Source of the DNA: CAYRGY01 sp964424075
GTDB taxonomy: Bacteria > Patescibacteriota > Gracilibacteria > UBA1369
Length of the DNA stretch: 64,000 nucleotides
Direction of reading: 5' to 3'
Assembly (NCBI GenBank): GCA_964424075.1
Contig: CAYRGY010000003.1
Location: forward strand, 1 to 64,000
Below the pieces are notes generated by a model, which worked only from the letters and a program-made list of their open reading frames with translations, was not told where the DNA came from and made no database searches. This document shows, piece by piece, positions 8,852 to 17,537 of this stretch (position 1 is the stretch's first letter; every line of letters begins with the position of its first letter). The position numbers were made by a program, and so were the translations under genes.

Positions 8852-10183
8852 ATGCAAAAGTCGACAAGCCTAATCCCACCTTCGGTAGCTGAAGCTGCCA
8901 AAAAGGGACAGGACTTCCTCTTCCAAAATAGTGGATTCCTGATTGCCGGAACTGTGGCAGCCCTGATCTGGGCGATCTATGATTACGATTACTATCATCA
9001 GCTGATGCATAGCGATCTAGTCAACACAAGCAACGCACACCACGGCGAACACTCAACCGGGGCCCATTTCAACTTCCACTTCCTGGTCAACGACATACTG
9101 ATGTGTTTCTTCTTCGCCATCGCGGCTAAGGAAATCTGGGAAGCATTGCTACCCGGAGGAGCACTCAGTTCTCCACGAAAGGCTGCTACCCCACTGATCG
9201 CTACTGTGGGTGGAATCGCCGGACCCGCAGGTCTCTACGTGGGACTGGCGCTGTTCTTTGGAGCTCAGGAGGCGGTACGGGGCTGGGCAATTCCCTGTGC
9301 AACGGACATTGCTTTTTCCTATTTGATCGCCCGACTGATCTTCGGAAAGGATCACCCGGCCATTCCGTTCCTGTTGTTGTTGGCCGTCGCAGATGACGCT
9401 GCGGGACTGATTATCTTGGCGGTGTTCTATCCGTCCAAGGCAATCGACCTCCCGGCTTTCCTCGGATACGTCATCGGAGCCATCAGCTTCAACCTCATCG
9501 TCCTGCGCCAATTCAAGGTCAAGAATTTCTGGGCCTATCTGGCTGTTGCGGGTCCGCTTTCTTGGTGGGGTTTCTATCAAGGTGGCATTCACCCCGCTTT
9601 GGCTCTGGTGCCGATTATTCCCACCCTACCACATGCCGACAAGGATGAAGGGCTCTTTGCAGAGCACCACAAGAACGATCCGCTCAATGCGTTTGAGCAC
9701 TGGTGGAAACGTCCCGTCGAGCTTATCCTGATGCTTTTCGGGCTGGCCAACGCTGGCGTCGTCTTCTCCAACATGGAGAGCACCACCTGGTTCGTCACTT
9801 CCGGTCTGCTCATCGGCAAACCGGTCGGAATACTCCTGTGTACCTGGGTAGCAGTCAAGCTGTTCAAGCTAACGCTTCCCGATGGTATGAACCTAGGTGA
9901 CGTCCTTGTGCTCGGCTGTATGGCCGGGATCGGATTCACTGTGGCTCTCTTTGTGTCGACAGTCGCATTCCCACCTGGGGCCACTCAGGACGCAGCTAAG
10001 ATGGGAGCACTCTTCTCCTTCGCCGCTGCCGGAATTGCCTTTGTCGCCGCCAAGATCACCGGCGTCGTCAAGGTGGACTATACAGCTTCACCTAAACCTC
10101 AACCTGACCTTTTGCCCAAACTCGCCGACGCGGAATAAGCATCAGGCCCTAACAACCATGGGTGAGTGATAAGCAGCCTGCTT
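8769..10183. repeat. 11-bp inverted repeat flanking nhaA
   Basis: AAGCAGGCTGC at 8769-8779 and its reverse complement GCAGCCTGCTT at 10173-10183 bracket the GC-rich nhaA gene. The downstream copy is itself a palindrome (AAGCAG-C-CTGCTT, 10171-10183), and both copies are preceded by GAT. They could be the ends of an inserted cassette, or simply a transcription-stop hairpin with a chance partner. Confidence 0.4.
8852..10138 (+). CDS. nhaA: Na+/H+ antiporter NhaA
   Basis: A 428-aa sodium/proton antiporter of the NhaA family with about 11-12 membrane segments. The ion-binding aspartates are visible in AVADDAAGLIILAVFY, and the half-helix motif in AIPCATDIAFSYLIARLIFG. It exports sodium in exchange for protons and so balances cytoplasmic pH and salt. 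ATG 8852 is chosen over the earlier ATG 8792 because a good Shine-Dalgarno (AGGAG, 8842-8846) sits 5 nt before it, which is rare in this window. Base composition and codon use are clearly GC-richer than the neighbours, and the gene stands alone between inverted repeats, which suggests horizontal transfer. Function is secure; origin is inference. Confidence 0.95.
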   Translation: MQKSTSLIPPSVAEAAKKGQDFLFQNSGFLIAGTVAALIWAIYDYDYYHQLMHSDLVNTSNAHHGEHSTGAHFNFHFLVNDILMCFFFAIAAKEIWEALLPGGALSSPRKAATPLIATVGGIAGPAGLYVGLALFFGAQEAVRGWAIPCATDIAFSYLIARLIFGKDHPAIPFLLLLAVADDAAGLIILAVFYPSKAIDLPAFLGYVIGAISFNLIVLRQFKVKNFWAYLAVAGPLSWWGFYQGGIHPALALVPIIPTLPHADKDEGLFAEHHKNDPLNAFEHWWKRPVELILMLFGLANAGVVFSNMESTTWFVTSGLLIGKPVGILLCTWVAVKLFKLTLPDGMNLGDVLVLGCMAGIGFTVALFVSTVAFPPGATQDAAKMGALFSFAAAGIAFVAAKITGVVKVDYTASPKPQPDLLPKLADAE

Positions 10184-10293
10184 GTCATTCCCCAATAATC
10201 TGATATGTATTCCTAGTTTTAAATTCAAATTATAGTTAGCTTTCCACTTACATTATTGCTATAACTGCAATATCACCTATCTAATCCAGAATC

Positions 10294-11466
10294 ATGAAAA
10301 AAGTATTAATTATTATTTTTGCAGTACTAATTGCAATTGCGGCTGCATTTCTAGTCTTCCTTAGCTACATGGGAGCTTTCGACAAGATTGAAATCCAAGA
10401 AAAATCCATGGGGCCTTTCACCTATGCTTACATCGAACATATTGGGCCTTATCACCTCATTGGTGAACCAATGATGAAACTGGACGAAGAAATGCGCGCA
10501 GCCGGATTCAACCCAGTCGATGGAATCAGCATTTACTACGATGATCCGGCCAAAGTTCCTGCCGAAGAATTGCGCAGTGAAGTAGGCGGTATAATTCCTG
10601 AAACAGAACTTGATATGGTGGAAGAAAATCAAGATAAGTTTAGCTTTAATACCTTGCCTGCACAAAACTATCTGGTGGCGGAATTTCCAATTCGCAACAC
10701 ACTTTCCTATATGCTAGGGCCAATTATGGTTTATCCGGCATTCACTAAATATCTGCAAGAACAACAAATTGAAATACCAGACAAAGGGATTGAATTTTAT
10801 GACATGACTAACAATAAGATTTACTTCATGATGGAAAAACCTGAAACTACCGATGAATCGGTGGAAACTGAGGTTGAATCTACAGTAACAATCACAGAAA
10901 CTGAAACAGACACACTACTAACAGAGAATGATGATCAAACTCCGATACGTCTTGGATATGACAGATATGGAGATAAGGTAATATTAAGTAGTGGACAAAT
11001 AGCGGATTTTGACCTTTTACAGGAAACAGTTTTGGAAGAATTAAACTCTACTCTTTCCTATTTATCCTTCCCCTATTCTGACAACAATCCCGATTTGATT
11101 TACACAGGCACACTTGAAACCCGTTACGAAAACCAAACTGCTATCAATCGTCTTATCAGCTACAATTTGGTTGATAATACTTGGCAAGAAATCTACATGG
11201 AAGAGGCAGAGAGTTCTGAAGGAACATGGGCTAGTGTTATCGACAGCTTAGCCCTCCAAGGTAATAAGCTAATTGTGGTAAAATCCATTCCTGATTACTC
11301 TCCTGGAATATGTTTTAATATTTGGCTGGCAAAAACACCGGCAATGAGTTTACATTATCTTGACTTGAACAATCCTGAGGAAGGTCTCAAACCTTACACA
11401 GTTCCGGAATGGAAAGTGGCAGAAGAACAAATATTGTTCGAACAATGTGAAGCAGAATATTCATAA
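10294..11466 (+). CDS. Membrane-anchored protein with GyrI-like domain
   Basis: 390 aa. An N-terminal signal anchor (about residues 4-28) is followed by a GyrI-like small-molecule-binding domain (about residues 35-190), recognised by the start GPFTYAYIEHIGPYHLIGEPM and the segment YDDPAKVPAEELRSEVGGII. A Glu/Thr-rich linker (about 190-215) leads to a C-terminal region of about 170 residues I cannot assign, with three cysteines. GyrI-like domains bind hydrophobic or cationic small molecules; an outward-facing sensor or scavenger is possible but not shown. Followed after 11 bp by a small membrane protein, probably in one transcript. Confidence 0.75.
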   Translation: MKKVLIIIFAVLIAIAAAFLVFLSYMGAFDKIEIQEKSMGPFTYAYIEHIGPYHLIGEPMMKLDEEMRAAGFNPVDGISIYYDDPAKVPAEELRSEVGGIIPETELDMVEENQDKFSFNTLPAQNYLVAEFPIRNTLSYMLGPIMVYPAFTKYLQEQQIEIPDKGIEFYDMTNNKIYFMMEKPETTDESVETEVESTVTITETETDTLLTENDDQTPIRLGYDRYGDKVILSSGQIADFDLLQETVLEELNSTLSYLSFPYSDNNPDLIYTGTLETRYENQTAINRLISYNLVDNTWQEIYMEEAESSEGTWASVIDSLALQGNKLIVVKSIPDYSPGICFNIWLAKTPAMSLHYLDLNNPEEGLKPYTVPEWKVAEEQILFEQCEAEYS

Positions 11467-11477
11467 TATACATAACT

Positions 11478-11666
11478 ATGAAAAATAATATTTATCAAAG
11501 CAGTCCTTGCAACGCGGTTTACGGACTGGGATTCATCGGAGCAGTCATCTTCTATATCGGAACTGCAACCTCATTTTGGATGGGAGTCGTAGGATTCTTA
11601 AAAGCCATTGTTTGGCCGATTTTCCTGGTTCACATGGCCCTACAATTTTTGACTAATGCGGTTTAA
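11478..11666 (+). CDS. Small membrane protein
   Basis: A 62-aa protein with two hydrophobic segments (about residues 14-31 and 35-58) and no recognisable family. It lies 11 bp after the GyrI-domain protein and reads in the same direction, so co-expression is likely. The regular hydrophobic pattern and tight spacing support a real gene. Confidence 0.6.
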   Translation: MKNNIYQSSPCNAVYGLGFIGAVIFYIGTATSFWMGVVGFLKAIVWPIFLVHMALQFLTNAV

Positions 11667-11878
11667 CAAATAAAATCATTACCTCCATTCTTATCAGTCA
11701 TGATAGTTCCACTATGAATCTGCCTCTGATTTAGACTGTAATTCCTCCTTTTTCTGATTAGTCACTGCTCTAGAACCAAATACGCTACCAAAAATAGACC
11801 GAATTTTAGAGATGATACCACTTTTAATAAGTGGTAATTTTTAAATTACAGCCCTTTTTTGTCAAGCTAACGTCGATT
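11667..11878. other. Gap between convergent genes
   Basis: About 210 bp between the convergent small membrane protein and DUF3558-like lipoprotein genes. Apart from the hairpin at 11817-11835 nothing is recognised. Confidence 0.4.
11817..11842 (+). terminator. Weak intrinsic terminator candidate
   Basis: Stem ACCACTT / AAGTGGT with a 5-nt loop (11817-11835), then AATTTTTAAA. The stem is short and AT-rich and the T-run is broken, so this is only a candidate for ending the 10294-11666 transcript. Confidence 0.4.
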
Positions 11879-12481
11879 TTAGTAAATTGCTCTCAGTTTT
11901 TCAACAATTTCCTTTGCCAAAGCCTCTTGCCTGGATATCTGGTCAGCTGTCGGCGAATTACCCATACCCACATTGAATTTTAACTGAAAACTTGCATCAC
12001 TCTGCGCGTCATAAACGCTTAATCCGCCGGCCAAACCTTCTGTTCTATAAGCCTCTGTCCCAATTCCATCAACTATTTGATATGCATCGGCTCCTTCAGC
12101 AAACATGGATCTGGTAGTATCAAAATTTTGTTTAATGGGTACAGGCAAACGATCAGCACCAGGATCTTGAATGGCAATTTGTCCAAAAGATAAGTCTTCA
12201 TCATCAGTACTCTCATAAAAACATATTTTTTGCCAGTCCATTAGATTGTATTCGGCATTATTCTCATCCTTGATTAAATCATAGCCTTCACCCAAAACAG
12301 CTTCAGCTTCTGCCTCAGTCATAATTTCGCAAGGATCAATTTTGGAAGCAATTTTATTATTTATTTGTCCTTGTTGATTGGAATTGTTACCACCAACATC
12401 ACTATTCTGCCCTACTTGACTAGTAGCACAACCTGACAACAACAAAACTACAACTAAACTTGAGAATAAATAATATTTCAT
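11879..12481 (-). CDS. Lipoprotein with DUF3558-like domain
   Basis: A 200-aa predicted lipoprotein: signal MKYYLFSSLVVVLLLSGC with lipobox LSGC, an Asn/Gln-rich linker, then DPCEIMTEAEAEAVLGEGY, which resembles the opening of DUF3558 lipoproteins (known mainly from Actinobacteria). Function of that family is unknown. It sits 64 bp downstream of another envelope protein gene and may share its transcript. Confidence 0.6.
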   Translation of the reverse strand: MKYYLFSSLVVVLLLSGCATSQVGQNSDVGGNNSNQQGQINNKIASKIDPCEIMTEAEAEAVLGEGYDLIKDENNAEYNLMDWQKICFYESTDDEDLSFGQIAIQDPGADRLPVPIKQNFDTTRSMFAEGADAYQIVDGIGTEAYRTEGLAGGLSVYDAQSDASFQLKFNVGMGNSPTADQISRQEALAKEIVEKLRAIY

Positions 12482-12545
12482 TTTAATATTTTAATAATTA
12501 CGCCAATATCTTAATTTGAGCCCCCTGAAATTGCAATCTAAACTA

Positions 12546-13487
12546 TCATTCCAGCACATACAATTCAAAGGCTAAATCTGCTTCTGCGAATTTTTCTTGA
12601 GAAAGAATAACTTGATCAACCAATTCATAATAACTATTCAAGGCTTGATCATCCTGCCAGGTTGGGTTCCCCTCACTATCAAACTGATATAGTCCAAAAT
12701 TGTCTTTTAAAAATTCCAGAAACTCAATCTCTTTATCAATCTTTAATTTTAAAGCACTTAACCACTTACGTTCTTCATTCAACCTTTGATCCATTTTTTC
12801 CCTTAATACCTGCTCCACGTCGTCATCAAGAGGCACTATTTGGGGTCGCACAGTACGATACAATTCAGCAAGATCATCTACATATTTTTTTTCCGTCTCA
12901 AAAGTTTTCTGACTTCCCACAATCAATTCCTCCACAGTCTCCAATTGATTCAACACTTTGTAATCCTCTAAATCATAAAAAGTTCTTTCTTCCAATTGAT
13001 TAGCTGCATTAATAGCATCAGCATCAAGTTGATATGTACTAGTCACTAAAAAATTGATTATTTCCGCTTCTTCGGTCAAAAATGTTTGATCCAAAAAAGG
13101 TAATGGCTCATCTGTCACCACACCTTCCTCAAAACGCTTTTCTAATTCTACCTCCAGCTGAATCTTATGCTTTTCAATCAATACAAGATCCTGATCAAAA
13201 TCATTTTCCCAAGCAGCATAATTTCCATAGCCGGCTAACCCGCCAATTATACTAAAAACTACATATATACCAAACAAACCTCCTACTACACTCCCACAAC
13301 TTTTTCCCGATTTCTTTTGCGTCTTTTTATTTACATTCATGGATTCCTCCAATTGCTTCACTAAATCTGATTTTTGCGCTGACTCTGCAATAGACTTTGA
13401 CGAGTTTTTTGAAGGGTCTTGAAGAAACTCCGAAGACCCAAACTTGGGCGTATTCTTGGAAGGCCCAAAATTCTGGTCATTTGACAT
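12546..13487 (-). CDS. Single-pass membrane protein with coiled-coil domain
   Basis: 313 aa, unrecognised. An N-terminal polar region of about 65 residues (Asn, Lys, Ser rich) precedes one membrane segment (GGLFGIYVVFSIIGGLAGYG). The rest is a long acidic helical domain with heptad-like leucines, probably outside the cell. Divergent from maf. No enzyme motif seen. Confidence 0.65.
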   Translation of the reverse strand: MSNDQNFGPSKNTPKFGSSEFLQDPSKNSSKSIAESAQKSDLVKQLEESMNVNKKTQKKSGKSCGSVVGGLFGIYVVFSIIGGLAGYGNYAAWENDFDQDLVLIEKHKIQLEVELEKRFEEGVVTDEPLPFLDQTFLTEEAEIINFLVTSTYQLDADAINAANQLEERTFYDLEDYKVLNQLETVEELIVGSQKTFETEKKYVDDLAELYRTVRPQIVPLDDDVEQVLREKMDQRLNEERKWLSALKLKIDKEIEFLEFLKDNFGLYQFDSEGNPTWQDDQALNSYYELVDQVILSQEKFAEADLAFELYVLE

Positions 13488-13541
13488 ATTGAATGTTTTT
13501 AAATTAATTTCAATATACTTAATTCATCTTTTAAAGCAAAT

Positions 13542-14126
13542 TTGAAATTAATTCTCGGGTCATCATCCAAATATCGACAAAAAATATTACACGATATGGG
13601 ATTTCAATTTGAATCCTATGCTCCAGATATAGATGAAAAAGCTATTCGACATAACAACCCAAAAACGCTGGTTTTAGCCATTGCCAAAGCCAAAGCAGCA
13701 GCACTTCAGATCAAATTGGGTAAAATGGATGCTGTGCTAATTACCTCAGATCAAGTAACACTGTACAAAGATGAAATTCGTGAAAAACCAATCGATATGC
13801 AGCAAACACGTGCATTTATCGACTCATATTCTGGTGACAAAGCTTCAACCATAACCGCTATCGTCATCACCAATCTAAATAGCGGGAAGCAATTCGCAGA
13901 GACTGACCTAGCTACTATTTACTTCAAAGAAATCCCAGAAACAGCCAGAGAAACTATAATTCAAGAATGCGACCTGCTAAACTGTTCCGGTGGATTTGTC
14001 ATCGATCATCCCTTAGCAGAACCATACATCGAAAAAATCGAAGGTGAATCCAGCAGTATCATTGGACTACCGGAAAAGTTGACTCGAGAACTTTTACTTA
14101 AAGCAGGATATGATCCTAAGAATTAA
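13542..14126 (+). CDS. maf: Maf-like nucleotide pyrophosphatase
   Basis: 194 aa. Maf/YhdE-type nucleoside triphosphate pyrophosphatase, which removes non-canonical or excess nucleotides and is linked to septum control. Motifs: N-terminal LILGSSSKYRQKIL (family pattern LASxSPRRxxLL), ITSDQV with the catalytic acid, EKP, and the C-terminal GLP. The start is TTG 13542: it places the conserved LILGSSS at residue 3 exactly as in the family, and there is no in-frame ATG nearby. Its end overlaps the convergent 14116-14655 gene by 11 bp. Confidence 0.85.
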   Translation: MKLILGSSSKYRQKILHDMGFQFESYAPDIDEKAIRHNNPKTLVLAIAKAKAAALQIKLGKMDAVLITSDQVTLYKDEIREKPIDMQQTRAFIDSYSGDKASTITAIVITNLNSGKQFAETDLATIYFKEIPETARETIIQECDLLNCSGGFVIDHPLAEPYIEKIEGESSSIIGLPEKLTRELLLKAGYDPKN

Positions 14127-14655
14127 GCTTTTCTACAGACACTCCCTCAACCGGGAAAAAAGCCCTTTCAATACAAATTCCATACCTGCCGTTCAAATTC
14201 TCGATCAATCGGCCAATAATTTCATTACCGACAATCACTACAGATGTCTCCAATCTCCCTCCATGTTCCCAAGGAAGAATCTTCACCGGCAGATCAAATT
14301 CCGCTTCAGAAAACCTCTCACTTTGATCGCTTAAATCACGCATCCTGATTGTCTTAGTTTTTTCAGGAAGCCATATTTCTTTTGAATTAAAAGGATTGTC
14401 GACAATACGACACTCCAAACCATTTTCAGCCTCAAATCTATTGATCGTTTCCCCACTCTTTTCATCTGTAGTTCTAATTAGATGACCAAGTGTTTGTTGA
14501 CAATATTTATGATCCACCTGCCAAACCTGTTCCGCCACTTTATCAAGAACTCTCTCAATTTCAACCTCCGCACCAATATAAAGTTTGTCCTCTTTTCTTC
14601 TGCTCTGATGTTTTTTGAGCAACATCAATTTATCATAAGGCTCAATAGTGTTCAT
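14116..14655 (-). CDS. Unknown protein, paralogue of the 16945-17481 gene
   Basis: 179 aa, no known family. It shares with the 178-aa product of 16945-17481 a C-terminal block: NPFNSKEIWLPEKTKTIRM here against RPFNEQEIWMPQENKRISM there, then PVKILPWEHGG against PVRVIPWRKEG, then VIVGNEIIGRLIE against VVIKNEILGKLIE. The two flank the transglycosylase-like lipoprotein on the same strand, so the three may work together. The block looks like a small beta-rich fold (inference). No signal peptide. Confidence 0.7.
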   Translation of the reverse strand: MNTIEPYDKLMLLKKHQSRRKEDKLYIGAEVEIERVLDKVAEQVWQVDHKYCQQTLGHLIRTTDEKSGETINRFEAENGLECRIVDNPFNSKEIWLPEKTKTIRMRDLSDQSERFSEAEFDLPVKILPWEHGGRLETSVVIVGNEIIGRLIENLNGRYGICIERAFFPVEGVSVEKLNS

Positions 14656-14729
14656 AACGTACGTTTAATAAAATTAGTAGGAAGTTCTATCACATGGTTG
14701 CTCCAGAATGCAAACCAAAAATCATGCCA

Positions 14730-16892
14730 CTAAATCCCTTCTTTAAGCTGCCTATCCAAATCAAAAGGATTGATTTCCACTTCTTTGATTGCTCCGTTTA
14801 TCTTCATTTTTACAAATGTTCTTAAATCCACATGATGAGGATAAGAGTCCTTATTCTTCTTTCCACTTCCACCCATCATTCCCAAAACTTGAAACTGATC
14901 TATTTTATTATTCAAACAATCATCCTCGTCGAAACTCCATTTGGCAGCATGTGAATAAGCCTGATAAACTCTATACTTTTGACCTCTAAATATATAAAAA
15001 ACATTAGTCTTAATAATAACTCTTTTCCCATATGAAGCGATACCAATAGACTTATTGAATCCATCGGTTAGTTGATAAATTTTACCTCCATACCAAGCAC
15101 GAATTTTTCCGTCTTTAACTTTGTAGTCTATCCCAATATTCATTCGAATACGACCTTCACAATCATTAGTATCCAGTTTTCTTTCAAGACAGTCTTCATT
15201 AACACAATAAATTGCCGGATACTTGCCACAGGTTTTCCTACTGTGAGCACCATCTTTTTCCATATACCCACTGGTAATTTTTATTTCTCCAAGTTTCAAA
15301 CCTTTCATAGTAATATGAGCATGATTGCAATCCCTGGAACTTTGCGGATTGCGACAAAGAATTTCTTGAGGAATAAAACTAATTTCAACAGGTGAATTCT
15401 CACTACCGGTTCTAGTTTTACTATTTACTTTAGCCTCAACAACCTTCTCCGGTTCATTTTGCTTAACCTTAATAATATATTCATCTTTTGGGACATAGCC
15501 AAAACGCACAAAGTTGTCACTGCATTCGACAAATTTCGACTGCTTAATTTTGCTGACCAAAGGCCTTACCAATCTGTAAAGCTCAATATATCTTCTGGTT
15601 TCACTGGCTACCTTTTGCTCTGTGATTGAAGAATCAATAAGTTTATACCAATCAGGCCCGATTTTTGAATAGTCATCTGACTCCAAAGCTTTAATCATAC
15701 TCTTTTTCGGATTTGAATTTCCATGGTTGTATGACGCAGCCAACAACTCATCAAACAAATCTGGTCGTTCCTGCATGATTTTCTTAATTTCAGGCTGATT
15801 ACCGATCAAATTTTTTGTATCATGATCAATTAGAGCATAGGCAGACTTTCCGGCCTCCAGGTGATTTTCCTGAGCCTTAACAAAGTCATGTGGTAAATGC
15901 TTAGCGAAAAACGGTTTTTCATCCTTATTATTTTTCAAACCGTCATAAAGGCTTGTAAATTGAAATAAACCTCTGGCCGCCATACCTGAAACTGCATAGT
16001 TATATGCCTTCCAAGGATTGGAAGCAATTGAAGACAATACTCTCGCCACATGTTGATCAGTGTTCTGCTCATTTACCAAGTGTGGTTCCAAATGTTCAAT
16101 AACAGCAAGTGTTAACCAAAGATCTTCTCTCACAGTATCTCCCATTTTCCTACCTTCCAAACTTTGAGAAGGACTTTCAGCCATTTGAGCTTCGACTTGA
16201 GCGAAAACATCTCTCAAATACCTCATACCGGAATATTGCAAAAGCTGATTATTAATATTGTGATTTATCGGTGTGTAAACCACTTCTCTTAAATAGACAT
16301 CCTCTTTATTTTCTGCCATTTTCACCGGCCTTTTATTGGCCAAAACTTTATGCCCTTTCGGCACTGTAATTCTAAATGAAGTATTAACACCATTACTGGG
16401 GCCGTCTCTTAGAACTCTGAATCTTCCGTCTTCCTCTACTTTCATTTCAGCCATAGCCAAATGATCTTCATCATCTTCTACCTCTTCAATTGAAGAAAAC
16501 TTAATTTGCTTAAAGCTAATCTTTCCGAACAAATCGCTATGTGCAATCCAGAAAACCCATTTATCTTCATTAAAGGGGTCTGACAAATCAACACACTTGT
16601 ACTGATCGGTATTTAATTTCTCTTTGGCTTCATCAACCTGATTCGCATATGCTCTAAGTTCAACTAGACGTAATTGATCCACGAATTCTATATCACAAGG
16701 CTCAACTGAGGATTGCGGTGGAATTAAACTTGGCTGCACATTTTGCTTCTCTTCATTTTTGCAAGCTACAACAGCCATAGCTGACATAGCGGTAAAACTT
16801 GCTATTGCAGAAATGCTTCTAAGATACGACGCTACTTGCTCACAATTCTTTCCTAGCGAAAATCTACCAAGTTTTGACAATGAATTCTTCAT
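14730..16892 (-). CDS. Lytic-transglycosylase-like lipoprotein
   Basis: 720 aa. An N-terminal hydrophobic stretch ending in AMAVVACKNEE suggests a lipoprotein. The middle (about residues 265-455) resembles an SLT/GH23 domain: AVIEHLEPHL at the position of the catalytic Glu, SGMAARGLFQFTS like the family GAxGLMQ motif, LAASYNHGN like AAYNAG, and ETRRYIELYRLV like the ETxxYV motif. The C-terminal about 250 residues have several cysteines (CGKYPAIYC, RDCNH) and no assigned fold. Probable role: cleaving peptidoglycan at the cell surface. Flanked by two paralogous small genes. The domain call rests on motif order and is moderate. Confidence 0.6.
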   Translation of the reverse strand: MKNSLSKLGRFSLGKNCEQVASYLRSISAIASFTAMSAMAVVACKNEEKQNVQPSLIPPQSSVEPCDIEFVDQLRLVELRAYANQVDEAKEKLNTDQYKCVDLSDPFNEDKWVFWIAHSDLFGKISFKQIKFSSIEEVEDDEDHLAMAEMKVEEDGRFRVLRDGPSNGVNTSFRITVPKGHKVLANKRPVKMAENKEDVYLREVVYTPINHNINNQLLQYSGMRYLRDVFAQVEAQMAESPSQSLEGRKMGDTVREDLWLTLAVIEHLEPHLVNEQNTDQHVARVLSSIASNPWKAYNYAVSGMAARGLFQFTSLYDGLKNNKDEKPFFAKHLPHDFVKAQENHLEAGKSAYALIDHDTKNLIGNQPEIKKIMQERPDLFDELLAASYNHGNSNPKKSMIKALESDDYSKIGPDWYKLIDSSITEQKVASETRRYIELYRLVRPLVSKIKQSKFVECSDNFVRFGYVPKDEYIIKVKQNEPEKVVEAKVNSKTRTGSENSPVEISFIPQEILCRNPQSSRDCNHAHITMKGLKLGEIKITSGYMEKDGAHSRKTCGKYPAIYCVNEDCLERKLDTNDCEGRIRMNIGIDYKVKDGKIRAWYGGKIYQLTDGFNKSIGIASYGKRVIIKTNVFYIFRGQKYRVYQAYSHAAKWSFDEDDCLNNKIDQFQVLGMMGGSGKKNKDSYPHHVDLRTFVKMKINGAIKEVEINPFDLDRQLKEGI

Positions 16893-16944
16893 AATTTAAT
16901 TTAGAAGAAATATTTATAATATTAATCGCCCGCTTTGTCAATAT

Positions 16945-17481
16945 TTATATGTATTTAAAAACTACACTTGATAAGGGAATAAAATCTCTGTGCTGCAACG
17001 AATTATCATCTTTGTCATATAACTCTATCAACTTGCCCAATATTTCGTTTTTTATCACTACAATACCCGTTTTGAAATCCCCCTCTTTTCGCCAAGGGAT
17101 AACTCTTACAGGTTTATTAAATGCTCTTTCACTTGGTCCTTGATAAGTTTCCAGGCTGGACATAGAAATTCTCTTATTCTCTTGCGGCATCCAAATTTCC
17201 TGCTCATTAAAAGGCCTTTCCACATATTTAACCTCTAATTCGTCAATAGGATGAAATCGATAATACATATCGTCACCAGGCTTTTCCCGAGCAATAGATA
17301 ATTCACCCAACAATTGACCATATCTTGAAAATAATCTGTAAATCTTTAATTGAATCGATTGGCTAACCTTTTCCGCCATCAGATCTGCACAAAATTTCAA
17401 CTCATGCGCTATAACTCCATCCCGATATTTTACATCGATGGGAGCGATCATTAGACGATCATAATTAACTTTTCCCAGCAT
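16945..17481 (-). CDS. Unknown protein, paralogue of the 14116-14655 gene
   Basis: 178 aa, no known family; similarity to the 179-aa neighbour is described there and is strongest in the C-terminal half. The start ATG 17481 lies directly after a strong hairpin with a U-tract (17482-17509), leaving no room for a ribosome binding site. The next in-frame Met is residue 11, a possible true start. Confidence 0.68.
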   Translation of the reverse strand: MLGKVNYDRLMIAPIDVKYRDGVIAHELKFCADLMAEKVSQSIQLKIYRLFSRYGQLLGELSIAREKPGDDMYYRFHPIDELEVKYVERPFNEQEIWMPQENKRISMSSLETYQGPSERAFNKPVRVIPWRKEGDFKTGIVVIKNEILGKLIELYDKDDNSLQHRDFIPLSSVVFKYI

Positions 17482-17509
17482 AAAAAATGTTAAGAACCAT
17501 TCTTAACAT
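17482..17509 (-). terminator. Intrinsic terminator abutting a start codon
   Basis: Perfect 10-bp stem ATGTTAAGAA / TTCTTAACAT with a 3-nt loop (17487-17509). Read on the minus strand it is followed by a T-run that runs straight into ATG 17481. It would end the transcript of the BrkB-type gene (17538-18371), or act as an attenuator for 16945-17481. Confidence 0.65.
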
Positions 17510-17537
17510 ATGTAAAACTGACGAACAAGTCTTATTG

